Shown piece by piece: positions 53,426-64,000 of a stretch of 64,000 nucleotides of DNA; positions within the stretch are counted from its first letter, which is position 1, and each line of letters starts with the position of its first letter. This DNA comes from Romanomermis culicivorax (Eukaryota > Nematoda > Enoplea > Mermithida > Mermithidae). The notes under the pieces are model-generated. The model saw nothing but the letters and a program-made list of their open reading frames with translations. It was not told the DNA's origin and did no database searches. The position numbers were made by a program, and so were the translations under genes. The stretch spans positions 749,001-813,000 of the forward strand of contig CAWUHX010000157.1 in NCBI GenBank assembly GCA_963922205.1. Direction: 5' to 3'.

Positions 53426-53936
53426 TGTTGTAGTGTGTTTCCGCCGATTTTTTATAACTTCGTGATAGATTGTCATTTTGGAGAAGATGCCGCAGGTATG
53501 ATTTGGATCAGGCGAAGCGGACCATCTCAGGCGTCTTACTGTAGTGTGGATTCAGTATGTTATTGGCCACTAGTGTTCCCTGTACCTTTAGTTTTTGCAG
53601 CACGAGGGATTCATTTGTGTAACTGGGTCCCCCATGTGTTTTTACTAGTCCCCATTTTGAAATCGTTTTCTTTTGGTTAAAGTGGGTATTTTTATTAGGT
53701 AAAATTGATATAGGAGAAACGTCTCCTCTTTCGATTAGGCTTCTGGGAATTCAGATTAGGAAACCGAAGGTTTTTCTAATTTGGATTATATTATCGTGGG
53801 GCTTAGGTACTTTAAGTGTAGTTTATCTTCGGGTAAGCATGGGCAAAGGAAACACATGCATTAAGGTCGATCCCTGGCTATCTCTGCTGCCACCATCTCT
53901 ATTTGCCTCCTCAAAGCCTTTTTCAAAAACATAACA
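53426..53936 (+). mobile_element. Solo LTR, TGTTG family, diverged
   Basis: TGTTGTAGTGTGTTTCC to ACATAACA, 511 bp, with a perfect CCCA duplication (53,422-53,425 and 53,937-53,940). It keeps CGTCTTACTGTAG and GTAAGCATGGGC but is otherwise the most diverged copy. Confidence 0.9.
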
Positions 53937-53987
53937 CCCAGGATTGATGCGAGATCTATTACACTGGCCAACAGTTAAGAGTACTAA

Positions 53988-54577
53988 AGGCCCTGTCATA
54001 CTTCACCGCGCGGAACCGCACGGCGCCGGTTGTTCTATTCATACTAAAAAGCCGCGCCAGCGGGCGGCTTTTTAGTATGAATAGATCAGGTTTTCAGGTT
54101 TCAACTAAACCCATCAGGTTTCAACTAAACCAATACACATTTTTTGAGAAGAGCAAAATCCAAAAGTAAAAAAGCGGCACCGTAGGTTTCAACTAAACAG
54201 GTTTCAACTTTCAACTAAACAGGTTTCAACTAAACAGGTTTCAACTAAACAGTTTCAACTAAACAGGTTTCTAAACACTAAAGGAAAAAACTAAACAGTT
54301 TCAACTAAACAGGTTTCAACTAAACAGGTTTTCAACTAAGCAGGTTTCAACTAAACCCATCAGGTTTCAACTAAACCAATACACATTTTTTGAGAAGAGC
54401 AAAATCCAAAAGTAAAAAAGCAGCACCATACGGTGCCGTGCGGTACCGCGCGACGAAGTATGACAAGCCACCGCGCGGTACCGCGTGGCGCCCGACGGCG
54501 CCGCCTGTTAGTATGAATAGGACAACCGGCGCTGTGCGGTACCGCACGGTACTGCGGGGTGAAGTATGACAGGGCCT
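53988..54577. mobile_element. PIF/Harbinger-type MITE, copy c, internally expanded
   Basis: The ends AGGCCCTGTCATACTTCACC and, inverted, AGGCCCTGTCATACTTCACC are identical over 20 bases. TAA flanks both (53,985-53,987 and 54,578-54,580). The interior has about a dozen copies of CAGGTTTCAACTAAA (54,080-54,370), an expansion of a motif present once in copy b, so a 15-16-bp tandem repeat has grown within the MITE. Confidence 0.93.
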
Positions 54578-54940
54578 TAAGAAAATTCCCACAACTTCCT
54601 GATGTGACAATAGTGACTAAACAGCAAAAAAATTTTCCTAATATCAGCTTTCTCATCTATGCAAAATTTATTAACAAGTAGAGAATTCTCAATAGAATTA
54701 TCACAAATACTAGAAAGACCCAAAAATATAGAAGAAAACTGGAAATGGAAAGCATCCAAAAAACTACCCACATCAAGTGACAGTAAGAAATAGGGAGGAG
54801 CATTGATCCGCATGCTGTACCAGTGATAAGTTTATCTGAGGGCTGTCTTGATCTAGTAATTACCACCTCTAACTACTAGTCTCAAGAATCAGGTTTCATT
54901 ACAGGGGTGATCTGAAACTGAATTTCTGGTAGCTGATGTA

Positions 54941-56765
54941 CGCTACCATCCGAAATTAATTGTCTATGGCCCAAATTACAGAACACGGGTAAAATAAAAG
55001 TAAGGTAAAAGTAAAATCTCGGGTAATGTAACCCATGTTTAACCCGCCATTTTACCCGCCTTTTACCTTCTATTTTACCCGTGATTCTACCCATCTTTAA
55101 CCCGAAGTTTTACTTGCGATTTTACCCATGATTCTACCAGTCTTTAACCAACGATTTTACCCATGGTTAACTTGGAAATTTACCCGACTTTTTTAGTTTT
55201 CGTATTACAGAACGTAGGTAAGTGGTGGGTTACCCAACCCACCATTTTTATATATGTTTTTCATGGTGAGCTTGTTTCTAGTCATATGAACAGGGTATTC
55301 CAAAAACTAAAATGCGGATATCTCACAATGAAACATTTCTTACGGTTCTAAGCTATAGCTCTCATGACTATGGGCTACTTCCCTGATTATGTGAGCCATC
55401 CGCTCATGCTCCTGTAACTGCAGCTATCCTGAAATAATTATTATGCTTTACTGTATTGTGTGCAGGAATAAAATTCACGCAAGGGAATTTTCTGACAAGA
55501 TTACTGTGAGCATAAAGGGTATTGGTTTGCTTAATAATCACTATTTAGAATTCGCCATGCGCCAGAGTGGCGAATTCACTGTGTTTTTTGATTGCAACTT
55601 CTAATACCATAAGACAAGCCATATTTTGTATTTTTAGGATTTTCTGCTAAGCAATATGTCATTGAAAAACTCGACAAGAATTTTTGAGTAAAAAATTCTT
55701 CAGCAAAGACTTAGTGCAAACGATTTTAAAGACAGTGTCAATTTTTCGATTTAAAAGCATTCTACAAAAACAGACTATAGTGCATTTCAGTTGCTATAGC
55801 ATAGATGGTATTTGTTTATTAACTCAAAGACCGTAGGAGTCATTGTTTTTTTGAGCTTAAGGAGAATTTTCTGGAAGATTATTCAAGCTTCAAACGTTTT
55901 CATTGAAAGCCACAATTTTCATTAGATTCACATATCAAAATATTGATGTAAAAACCCTGTTGATTCATCTCAACGGAGTTTGAAAAGCAAAAGATGTGTT
56001 TCAAAATTGTTGCACTATCGAGTAATAGTGTAGCTCGAAAAAGCGTTCTTCGACAATAACCCACTGGTATCACAACCTTATGCTGATGCTGTTGTACTGA
56101 AATTTGTACAATGATGATCATTGAATTTCTGAAAAATCTGAATTTTCGGACTTCTGGTCATTGCAATTACTAACATCAGATTCAGTTTAACTTGCAACAC
56201 ATCGACGACATGCAAAAAACCAATCAAATCCGAGCCTTACGTGAAAAATATAAAATTCTTGTCAATATAACCCTGCTAATAGCAGGGTAAAATCATAGGT
56301 TATTTTCATGACTTTTTCACCAACTTTTTATCCAACTTTTACCTTACCCACCTTCTGTAATATCGATATGGGTAAAATCATGGGTTATTTTTTTCTACTG
56401 ACGATTTTACCCGTCTTTAACCCATGATCTTACCCGCGATTCTACCCGATTTTTACCCAGCCTTAACCTACGATTCTACACGACATTTTACTGACTTTTA
56501 TTTACCTACGATTTTACCCGATATTTTACTCGACTTTTATTTACCTACGATTTTACCTGCCATTTTACTCTTACTCTTACCGACGTTTAACCCACTTTCT
56601 GTAATTTGGGCCTATGTCGGATGCATCTGTAACGCATCCAGGATGCATCCGAGAGGTAATCAGCACATTTTGTGCTCCCAAAAAAGACGCATCTGGACAT
56701 GACCTGGACTCATCCAGGACGCGTCACGGATCTGAATTCTTGAGGATTAATTTCGTCTGGTAGTG
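54941..56765. mobile_element. Tc1/mariner-like element, host of a nested foldback element
   Basis: The ends are CGCTACCATCCGAAATTAAT and, inverted, CACTACCAGACGAAATTAAT, flanked by TA on both sides inside the SINE. Of its 1,825 bp, 1,645 are a nested foldback element, leaving about 180 bp, so it was a very short non-autonomous copy. Confidence 0.8.
54968..56612. mobile_element. Foldback element with TTTACCC arms
   Basis: The ends are GGCCCAAATTACAGAACACG and, inverted, GGCCCAAATTACAGAAAGTG. The subterminal regions are arrays of GATTTTACCCG/CTTTAACCCA units (54,985-55,190 and 56,400-56,600). TAT is found on each side. An inner inverted pair (ATTACAGAACGTAGGTAAG at 55,205; CTTACCCACCTTCTGTAAT at 56,342) looks like a second, nested or duplicated set of ends. 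No transposase is present. Confidence 0.78.
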
Positions 56766-57519
56766 TAGGCGGGCACAGGCCTTCATCCTTACAGGGTAGA
56801 TAAATTGTGTAGGGGAGATTGGAATGCTGCTTGCCAGGGAAGAGGTGGGCCTATTCTGATTATGAGGTTAGGTAGCAAAACCACTTCTGCTTGTCAGGCA
56901 GATGCTAGCCTGAGGTATGTGGCCTCCACTAACACCCAAAGAGCATCTCTCATATAGGGAGGGCACTTATGTGACTGTATAGTCCTGTAAAGCATGCCTT
57001 TCCAGCTATAGAAAAATGGGTACAGGTTTACCTGCAAAATTTAAAAAAAAGATAAGCTCATACTACACAAAGCTCAAAAGTGGATGAAAGATGACCCCAT
57101 TGTCGTTGACTGTATGGGAGGTTCCCTAGCACTTCAAAAGGACAAAGTTACAGTTGTTGTAGGGATTGATCTAGGTTCCAAAAACACTGCTTGTCCGGAA
57201 CAGTATATGGAAAACGTTGGGAATGAATATATCCTAGATTCTCGAGTTGGCTATCCATATGCTATTGTAAATGTACTCAGGCCCCCTCTCTGGAGTCATG
57301 GGTGTGGATGGTGCTTCGATCACGGGGATTCACAGATATTTATACTCTTCACAAGTCACTTCAATGTAACAGAACACTTAGCTCCATGAACCCCAACTCT
57401 GTAAAATCTAGATGAATGAACAGAGTATTGGGCGCCCTGTTGCTGCTCATTTAGTGATCAGGAAGTCGCCATGCAAATCAACGTGGGGTGACCAGGACCT
57501 GGTTTCACCACAAAACGCA

Positions 57520-57740
57520 GTATTAAAGTAAAATGTCACGAGTTACGAGTCCCATGTTAAGAGAGCTACGAATGGCTGTCTCACCAAAAATCAGAGTTTA
57601 CGAGCAAAGAATTACGAGTCTAGGAGTGCTACGAGTGGCCGTTTCACCAAAAAATAAAGTTTATGCGTAGGGGCCCACAAGTTATGAGTGCTACGAGCGA
57701 CGGTTTTCCATAATTTACGACTGTTCAGTTTCACCAAATG
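57520..57740. repeat. Short tandem repeat, about 70 bp
   Basis: Three diverged units with GAGTGCTACGAGTGGC, GTTTCACCAAAAAAT and AGTTTACGAG. Confidence 0.7.
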
Positions 57741-58040
57741 AGTTACCCATCACTATGATAATAAAAGGACTCATAAATTTGATGAGATCTTCATGGACCA
57801 AAAGTGGGTCCATAGGACTCGTAGCTTAGTGGTATTTGTGCATTTTTGTCATTTGTCTTTTTTGTCGACCCAAAGAAGAAACAATAATTTGGATACTTTT
57901 CCTAAATTACCGCATTTTAAGCAAAAAACAAGCATTTTTGACATTTTCCTGAAAAACCCCCAAAAAAATTTTTTTATGAAAATCCAATATGTCCACGGGA
58001 TTGCCCCTCCCTCCTCTGCCACCCCCTCTGATAAGAACCA
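57740..58040. other. No recognised feature
   Basis: AT-rich, with no splice-supported coding sequence. Confidence 0.35.
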
Positions 58041-58470
58041 AGAGCGCTCTCCACTAGCAAGCCGTGACCTCACAAATTCACTTTGAAGGGTTCCAGTATA
58101 TAATGTATTAAGGGGTGGAGGAAAGCCTTTGATTGGCTAGTTTCAGAAATGTGCCACCCATCTTAATTTTTTTCAAGATGGGAGCTTGATTTTTTTTTCA
58201 AGATGTTACCTTATTTTTTCAAGATACCATCATGCCATCTTGATTTTTTTTCAAGATTATCTTGAAAAAAATGTGATGCATTGCGAAAAATTGAGATGCA
58301 CTTGAAAAAAAGTCGAACATCGGAAAACTCTCACATCTTGATTTCTTTGCGATGCATCTTGAAAAAAATGTTGTGCATCATGTTTAAAGGTAACGATTTT
58401 TTTCAGGTGTTAACAGATTTTTTCAAGTAGTAACACATTTTTCAAGTATTAACAGGTTTTTTCAAGTGGT
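58040..58470. repeat. Dispersed repeat that supplies the empty site for two insertions
   Basis: The order CTAGCAAGCCGTGACCT, TTTTTCAAGATGGGAGCTTG, GCGATGCATCTTGAAAAA, TAACAGATTTTTTCAAGTAG matches 13,687-13,740, 14,788-14,980 and 16,247-16,340 in pieces. In that paralogue the gaps are filled by the mariner-like element and the short LTR element. Confidence 0.78.
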
Positions 58471-58499
58471 GCTTCTTTCATATCGTAGAAATAACTAAC

Positions 58500-59050
58500 A
58501 AAAATGAATAATCTGCAAAGATCTAGAAATTTTTTGCAATTTTTTTGGATGTTTTTAATCAAATTAACTTTCACAATAAATTTAGAAAATTTCTGTTAAA
58601 TTAGTGAATTTTCAAAAATGTAATGAAAATGATTTTCCGTAGAGATTGAAAATTTTTTCGAAATTGTTATATGTTTCAACAAAATCTAACAAGTTTTTAC
58701 AAGAATTGAGAAAATTTGTTAGAGATTTGATGACATTTCAGGATAAGTTAGAAATTAATAATTTTCAGAACAAACTAAAAAGCTCTTGGTATTTCTGTAA
58801 AATCATTCACACAATAGTTTGGCATGAAGATTACAGCCTGTTTCTGAAAAGCTGTCAGTAAAGTTACAGTAATTTCGTTCCACGAAAACTGTTGTTAGGC
58901 TCAAGATGCATATTCATATTGAGAGAGAATGAAAAGATAGTGATCAGAGAATATGCAAAATTAGTGTTTCATGCAAGTCTGTACTCGACTGTTTAAAAAT
59001 AGTTTTGCCAAATCAGTTAGGTACCATCACTGTAGCCATACCCCCAGCTT
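58500..59050. other. No recognised feature
   Basis: AT-rich sequence with AAATTTTTT words and no convincing reading frame. Confidence 0.35.
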
Positions 59051-59059
59051 TTGGGAAAC

Positions 59060-59418
59060 TTGGCCACCTATTCATGACAGTCAATCTAGCCTCGTGAAAC
59101 ATAATTTGAGCAGAATCAATGCAAAACTAAAAAAACCAAACGAATTCGAAAGAAATTCCAACGTCACGACAGAATAATCAAATCAAACAAATAAAATGTT
59201 TCCCGATCCAATTATAACATCGGATCATAAAAAGATTACAAATTCCCATATTGCCAAAAAGCACCCGAAAAATGATCATTTTACGAGTCCTACGAAAAAT
59301 CCGGTGAAAGACTCTTACTATAGACCCGTAACTCAAAGCACATCACCCGTAGCACAACTTGCATCACTCGTAGCTTGCAGTCCGTCACCCCTAGGTTGTA
59401 GCTCATCACCCGTAGCAG
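59060..59418 (+). CDS. Possible 3' coding exon(s), unknown protein
   Basis: Two plus-strand frames have protein-like composition: HDSQSSLVKHNLSRINAKLK to NSNVTTE and a stop (ends 59,177), and from 59,196 an ATG-initiated MFPDPIITSDHKKITNSH to TKNPVKDSYYRPVTQSTSPV running into a (SPVA)-like repeat where a solo LTR is inserted. No domain was recognised; they could be a last exon and 3' UTR of a gene whose body I do not see. Confidence 0.25.
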
Positions 59419-59947
59419 TGTTGTAGTGTATTTCCGCCAATTCATAGTATATTCCCGTTTTTGTCAATTTTCGAAAGAGCCGCGCAGGCTCAAAGTGGAG
59501 CGAGTGACGCGGACCATCGAGAGACGTCTTACTGTAGCGCATATCAGTAAGTGTGCATTTGGGCTCTCGCATTATTATCATTATTATTAGTATTGTTATG
59601 TTACGCGTATTAAGTAACCTCCCTGTGCGCCCAGCATTTTGGTGTATTCTTCCTAGCACCAGGGAGTGATTATATTCTCGCCCATTTGAAATTTGTATGA
59701 TTAAGTTTCTTTTGTGTCAGATAAAATCGGAGAAGACTTTCCATTTATTATTTATACTTAATTGGGAGACAGAGTAAGGAACTTAGTTTTCTTAGTCCGT
59801 GGGTTTAATAATTGTCGGGTTTAGGTACATTAATTAAGCAGTTAAGCGGGTAAGCATGGGCGCTGGAAATACGTGCATTAAGGACGAACCCTGGAACCCC
59901 ACTCCTGCCTCTCTCCTAAAACCCCGACGACCACTGAAAATACAACA
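59419..59947 (+). mobile_element. Solo LTR, TGTTG family
   Basis: TGTTGTAGTGTATTTCCGCC to AAATACAACA, 529 bp, with flanks GCAG and GTAG (one mismatch). It is closest to the copy at 13,155 (both have GCGAGTGACG and CATCGAGA). Confidence 0.9.
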
Positions 59948-59959
59948 GTAGGAGTGAAG

Positions 59960-60760
59960 CCGATGAAACTCATTTCCTTGCATAAATGTTGTGGTGAAAC
60001 CGGGAGCAGACAAATTTGCATAGCAATGGAGCACCAAAGAAAGAAGAAAAGATGATGATGAAATCATTATTTAGTTTCGAAGGGCTTTAGGCCCAGGTGT
60101 AGTCTCTTGCAGACGTCAAGTAGAGGACAGACCGGCTTGGGACTGTTCTACACCATTCCACGCGGTGGGTCTCTAGTAAGGAAAACTAACTCCCAGACTG
60201 ATAGGGAGTGCACCCAACATTGTAATTCGTAACCTCGAACTAACTCATAAATCCATTCACAACTGAAACTGGAACGCCCAAATCGATGCTAAAGATTTGA
60301 AAAATGATTCTGATTGATAAAGTCGAACTCGGAGACAGGAATAATTTCAGCATATTTATTGAAGACGAGATGACCCCAAAAATCGTAAGTATGAACAGTG
60401 AAGATAAAAAAATTCAAATGGCCAAACTTTAGCCGATTCAAAACTAAACGACCTTATCACAAAACTAGTAAGACCAAAAATATATAAAAATAACAGGAAA
60501 TGGAGAACTACCCACATTAAGTTACAGTAAGAAAATTTGGAAGTGGGAAAAGAAGATTGGTCCTCATGTTGTATGAGTGATAAGCTAATACAACACATAG
60601 TCATATGGAACCATGGGTCAGTCTTTTGAACCACTCCTTCAGTCCACAAGTGCCATATTGTGTGGGTTATGGGGTTATTGTAACTTGTAACTTTGTGAAC
60701 AGGCATGGCTCGGTTTAGACGTTTGCATAGATAAGATTAGGGCCATTATTTGCATAAGCT
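59960..60760. repeat. Mosaic of dispersed repeats
   Basis: The first part matches 1,040-1,110 (ACAAATTTGCATAGCAA). 60,165-60,275 matches 51,960-52,076. The stretch 60,420-60,600 (GACCAAAAATATA, CTACCCACATTAAGTTACAG, GTGATAAGC) matches 54,660-54,835. No gene is evident. Confidence 0.55.
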
Positions 60761-61540
60761 AATATTGAATATTTCTTCAAGTAAATTGTGTTTGAATAGA
60801 TTTTCAGTATTTATCAAAAATGATGGTCAACACGAAAGAAGTGATAACAAAACAGGGACAAATAACGCATTAATTGCATGCTTGTTAGGAAAGGAAAAAG
60901 CCTCAAAATAGTGGCCAAAAACCTGTAAAGAAAATAGAAACTAAAAGTTTGTACGTACCAAACGTATTTTACATTATTCGGAAAAATGGGATATTTCACT
61001 TTTTTTGGCAAATACTATTTTCTAAATTATTTTCAAAAATTCCGTATAAATCTGAATTTTTGAGAAAAAATTCTAATTTTTTTCTAATCGGAAAATCCTG
61101 AATTGTTGAAAAAATATATAAATTTGTGAGCTGATTTCTGAAAAAAATTTTTACATTTTTATAATAAAAAAGAATTTTTAACTTTTCAAATGAAAATTTT
61201 TAATTTTGGGGTTAATTATAAATTTTTGAATTGCAATTTTATATTTTCGACAAAAATATGAATTTTGGAACAGATTTTTGATCTGATAAATTTGATAGGT
61301 GCGAATATTAAAATTGTCCGAAAATTTAAATTTTTATCTAAAAATTCAGGATTTTACTTCAAGAATTAAATTTCTTTTTCGAGAAAAAATTTGTTATTTT
61401 CAATTCAGAAATTGATCCTTCTATAAAATTCGAAATTCAAGAATTCAGATTTTCACTGAAATCTGACGTTTTTCAAGAAAAAAATTTGTCCCCATTATCG
61501 CGAAAAAATCAAACTTCTGAGATGAGAAAAATTTTTATTG
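60760..61540. other. AT-rich, nothing recognised
   Basis: Words such as GAATTTTTGAGAAAAAA recur without a period. Confidence 0.4.
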
Positions 61541-62350
61541 CTACAGTAAGCCGTTGATATTATTACCTACTGATTACTTCGTAAAATATGCTAGCATTTT
61601 TGTGGAATGAGTGGTAAATCTACAATAAACTCCAAGATTCGCAGTTCAATTTTTGAAATTTATACTGGATAATATTATTGAAATCGGAAAAATTTTCACA
61701 ATTTTCTACAGTAAGAATTTGTAAGACGAGTTTTTGCCATTGTACCTACTGAACAATGCCATTAGGAATAGCTTACTGTATCTAGAAATAATTACAGTAA
61801 CTCTGATGAAAAGACTGTGGTACATAACAATTATTTGTTTCTTTAGAATTTGCTCAACGCTGATCAAGTGAGTTATACGGATTACAGTAGGATTCAGCTA
61901 AGGATACTGTGTGTCTTTCACCGTATCACCTACTGATCACATCGTAAAATATGCAAGTATCATTTTTGCCATAAGTGAGGAAATCTACAGTAAACTTAGG
62001 CGGACTAAAATCTTACTTCTCCAGTGTTTGACGTCAGCAATATGGACATTGTATATCAAGATTAGCAGTTCAATTTTTGCAATTTTCTACAGTAAGAATT
62101 TGTTCAAAAAATTAGCTTCTGCGCTCCATTGTACTTGCTGAACAATTCCGGTGCAGCTTACTGTAAGTAGAAAAGGTTAGGGTTTCATGAAAGGGCTGTA
62201 GGACAGGACTATTTTTTGTAACCTTTGTACCAGAGCAGATCTAGTGAATTATTATAGTAAATTCACTAACTAGCTGCTATACTACATATGAAACAAGTTG
62301 GAAAATCTACAGTAACCATAGCGTTATCCCCATGTTTGACGTCAGCAATA
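61540..62350. repeat. Diverged TGACGTCA/CTACAGTAA repeat, second locus
   Basis: Units share ATCTACAGTAA, CACCTACTGATCACATCG, AAAATATGCAAG and TGTTTGACGTCAGCAATATGG (twice, at about 62,027 and 62,337), related to the K2P intron array. It ends where the tRNA-bearing pair begins. Confidence 0.7.
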
Positions 62351-62353
62351 TGG

Positions 62354-62537
62354 TGTCATGTGTCACACGGCCGTACATCACCCCTTTGTAACTATCCCAA
62401 CACTGGCTCGGTAGTTCAATCGGAAGAACGCTGCACTATAGTCACAGAGACCTGGTTTTGAATCCCGGTCGAGCATTATTTTTCGAACAGTGTTTGGCGA
62501 TGGTTACGATAGCAACACGTTTACCCATTATGTGTCA
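62354..62537 (+). mobile_element. Short inverted-end element with tRNA-like core, unit 3
   Basis: TGTCATGTG to ATGTGTCA. The tRNA-like core at 62,406-62,475 has D-stem GTTC/GAAC and a T-arm CCTGG...CCCGG with B-box GGTTTTGAATCC (one extra T). The 86-bp spacer to unit 4 is the same as at 29.25-29.34 kb. Confidence 0.75.
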
Positions 62538-62623
62538 TGGCGAGGCTTGGATTGGTCCCACATTGGTGGGCTGCAGGACCTGCATCTTCAATGGACGAGG
62601 TCGTCCTTCTTTCAAGGGGGGAA

Positions 62624-62806
62624 TGTCACGTATCGCACGGCCATACATGACCCCTTTGTAACTATCGCAACACTGGCTCGGTAGTTCAATCGGAAGAACG
62701 CTGCACTATAGTCACAGAGACCCGGGTTCGAATACCAGTCGAGCATTATTTTTCGAACAGTGTTTGGCGATGGTTACGATGGCAACACGTTTACCCATTA
62801 GGTGTC
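62624..62806 (+). mobile_element. Short inverted-end element with tRNA-like core, unit 4
   Basis: TGTCACGTA to GGTGTCA. The core at 62,676-62,745 has a perfect A-box and the B-box GGTTCGAATAC. The anticodon loop CTATAGT is identical in all four units. Confidence 0.75.
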
Positions 62807-62809
62807 AAT

Positions 62810-63425
62810 GGCAACCCGCAGTTCGGTTTTTAAAATCCTTGCCAATTGCTGACGTCAAAAAAATTGTGCAGTGCTTTTCGAGGAAAAATACAGTAAGAAA
62901 CTATGTAAGGAAAAAAATTTCAGATTCACCCAAACTCGACGTCGGCAAGGTTCCGGGCACACATTTACAATCTTGCCTTTTATTATTCTAGCAAAATCTA
63001 AACGTTTTAGTATACACAAACACATACAAAATGATATAACAAAACGAAAAAAAGAAGAAATGAAAGACGCCCGTAAAACGCGAAATTACAGTGTGTATGA
63101 TCGTGTATGAGACGCAGGAGGCAAAATAATCGATAAATCATCACAACTTACTGTAAACGCGAACGAAATATACAAAAAAAATAGCTTAATCTAAATTTAT
63201 AACACAAAAATTACGGGTTCGAGAGTGAAAAAAAAACAGTTATAGTAGACTAGTAAAGTATTCGCTAATAAACTAATATAATAATTATCTAATTTATACA
63301 GAAAAAAAAGTTTCAGCGTGTCGTCTCTTTGTATTATTCGCGTTTTTTCTTCAATTATTCGCGGTTTTGAGCATCAAATTGAGCAAAAAAAATTTACATA
63401 TACACAAATAAGGGGGCGAATCGCC
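62810..63425. other. Intergenic or 3' UTR sequence
   Basis: If the exon at 63,429-63,499 is real, this would be its 3' UTR on the minus strand; AATAAA on that strand lies at about 62,979-62,984. Confidence 0.3.
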
Positions 63426-63428
63426 CAT

Positions 63429-63499
63429 TTATATGTCACGATCCGATGCTAAACTACTTCTACTACCTGTACTTTTTCGATGGATAAAAACCAAATTGG
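63429..63499 (-). CDS. Possible last exon of a minus-strand gene entering from the right
   Basis: An excellent acceptor, CTTGCCTTTTTCCAG, is followed in phase 1 by NLVFIHRKSTGSRSSLASDR, then DI and TAA. A short basic/serine tail like this is common at the C-terminus of membrane receptors and transporters, but no domain is available to test that. The frame is also open upstream (KFFGKSGATKCVFLLFLIGD), so the exon may be longer. Confidence 0.3.
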
Positions 63500-63689
63500 C
63501 TGGAAAAAGGCAAGCGAATTTTATATACGCGTAAAAATGATCCCCGATCAAAAACAGCAAAAAAACACATTTTGTGGCGCCCGATTTTCCAAAAAACTTG
63601 AGCAAAACCAAAAAAAAGGCACGCGTTGCCGGAAATATTCCATTTTTTGCCCGTAAATGTCATCAGTTAGGAGTTAATAATTATTTAGA

Positions 63690-64000
63690 AACGCTAACTT
63701 CGGGGCGATGCTGGAGCGGGACGAAGGATATTCCATGGAGCGACCTTGACCGGGACTTAGACTTCTCTAGGATATTCTATGGAGCGAGCTTAACGTGGAA
63801 ATAACCTTTGCATGGAGCGACCTTGACTGGGACCTGGACTTTTCCAAGATATTCCATGGAACGACCCTGACAGGGACTTGGACTTTTCAAGAATACTTTA
63901 TGGAGTGACCTTGACCGGGATTTAAGCGATTCTAGAATATTCCAAGTAGCGACCTCGACTGGAATTTAGGTTTTTATAGTATATTCCACGGAGTGACCCT
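63690..64000. repeat. Minisatellite, about 50-60-bp units, runs off the window
   Basis: Units share ATATTCCATGGAGCGACCTT, GACCGGGACTTGGACTTTTC and AAGA/TAGG. At least five diverged copies are visible, and the array continues past the end. Confidence 0.88.

Larger units (their letters stand above)
54841..57030 (+). mobile_element. tRNA-derived SINE, copy 4, split by a Tc1-like element
   Basis: The head GGCTGTCTTGATCTAGTAATT, with TACTAGTCTCAAGAATCA and a degraded B-box, runs to AATTTCTGGTAGCTGATG. The body resumes at 56,766 (GGCGGGCACAGGCC) and ends near 57,030 with AAAAATGGGTACAGG. The gap is filled by the element at 54,941-56,765. Confidence 0.78.

Noticed and set aside
58646..58861. Plus-strand frame KLLYVSTKSNKFLQELRKF
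   Set aside because: Short, AT-rich, with no acceptor or domain; no support beyond being open.

Overview
This is animal nuclear DNA, almost certainly from a nematode. It is AT-rich, gene-poor and full of introns. It carries runs of TTAGGC (read here as GCCTAA), the nematode telomere repeat. Its splice sites are short with TTTTCAG-type acceptors, and one of its two clear genes is a nematode-style TWK potassium channel. No species is named because sequence alone does not allow it.

Only two host genes can be built with confidence, both on the minus strand and both assembled here from exons whose splice phases agree at every junction. (1) A two-pore-domain (K2P/TWK) potassium channel occupies 19,277 to 5,046 in four exons (511 codons). 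(2) A tubulin tyrosine ligase-like (TTLL) enzyme occupies about 49,792 to 39,511 in five visible exons (about 420 codons), incomplete at one or both ends. Weaker exon candidates lie at 36.8-37.1 kb, 50.0 kb, 59.1-59.4 kb and 63.4-63.5 kb.

Nearly everything else is mobile or repetitive DNA, often nested, with target-site duplications (TSDs) still readable. There are at least seven solo LTRs of one LTR family (TGTTGTAG...TACAACA, mostly 4-bp TSD) and one short two-LTR-type element (14,981-16,246) with an empty-site paralogue at 58.3 kb. A tRNA-derived SINE family is interrupted by a 5.7-kb PIF/Harbinger transposon, by a Tc1-like element and by a foldback element. The Harbinger transposon has decayed transposase and Myb-like genes. 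Also present are a mariner-like element, two hAT elements with 8-bp TSDs, Harbinger MITEs with TTA/TAA TSDs, a pogo transposase relic, and short elements that carry a tRNA-like core between inverted ends.

The most unusual class is a set of 'foldback' elements whose inverted arms are arrays of a short direct repeat. Three copies (2.5, 14.3 and 37.5 kb) have arms of GACAACTGAGCGCC-type units and a core of nematode telomeric repeats, and are bounded by 8-9-bp duplications. Other families use units based on TCTCACTTTGGCGCC, TTTACCC, GATTAAA and GAGATC.

The introns are full of tandem repeats. The last K2P intron is a roughly 3-kb array whose units carry TGACGTCA (a CREB/ATF half-site palindrome) next to CTACAGTAATC. 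Other introns hold AAAGTACAAAAATG, AGGAACTCCTAGAGTAGTTC and AAGGATAAG/AAAGAATA minisatellites.
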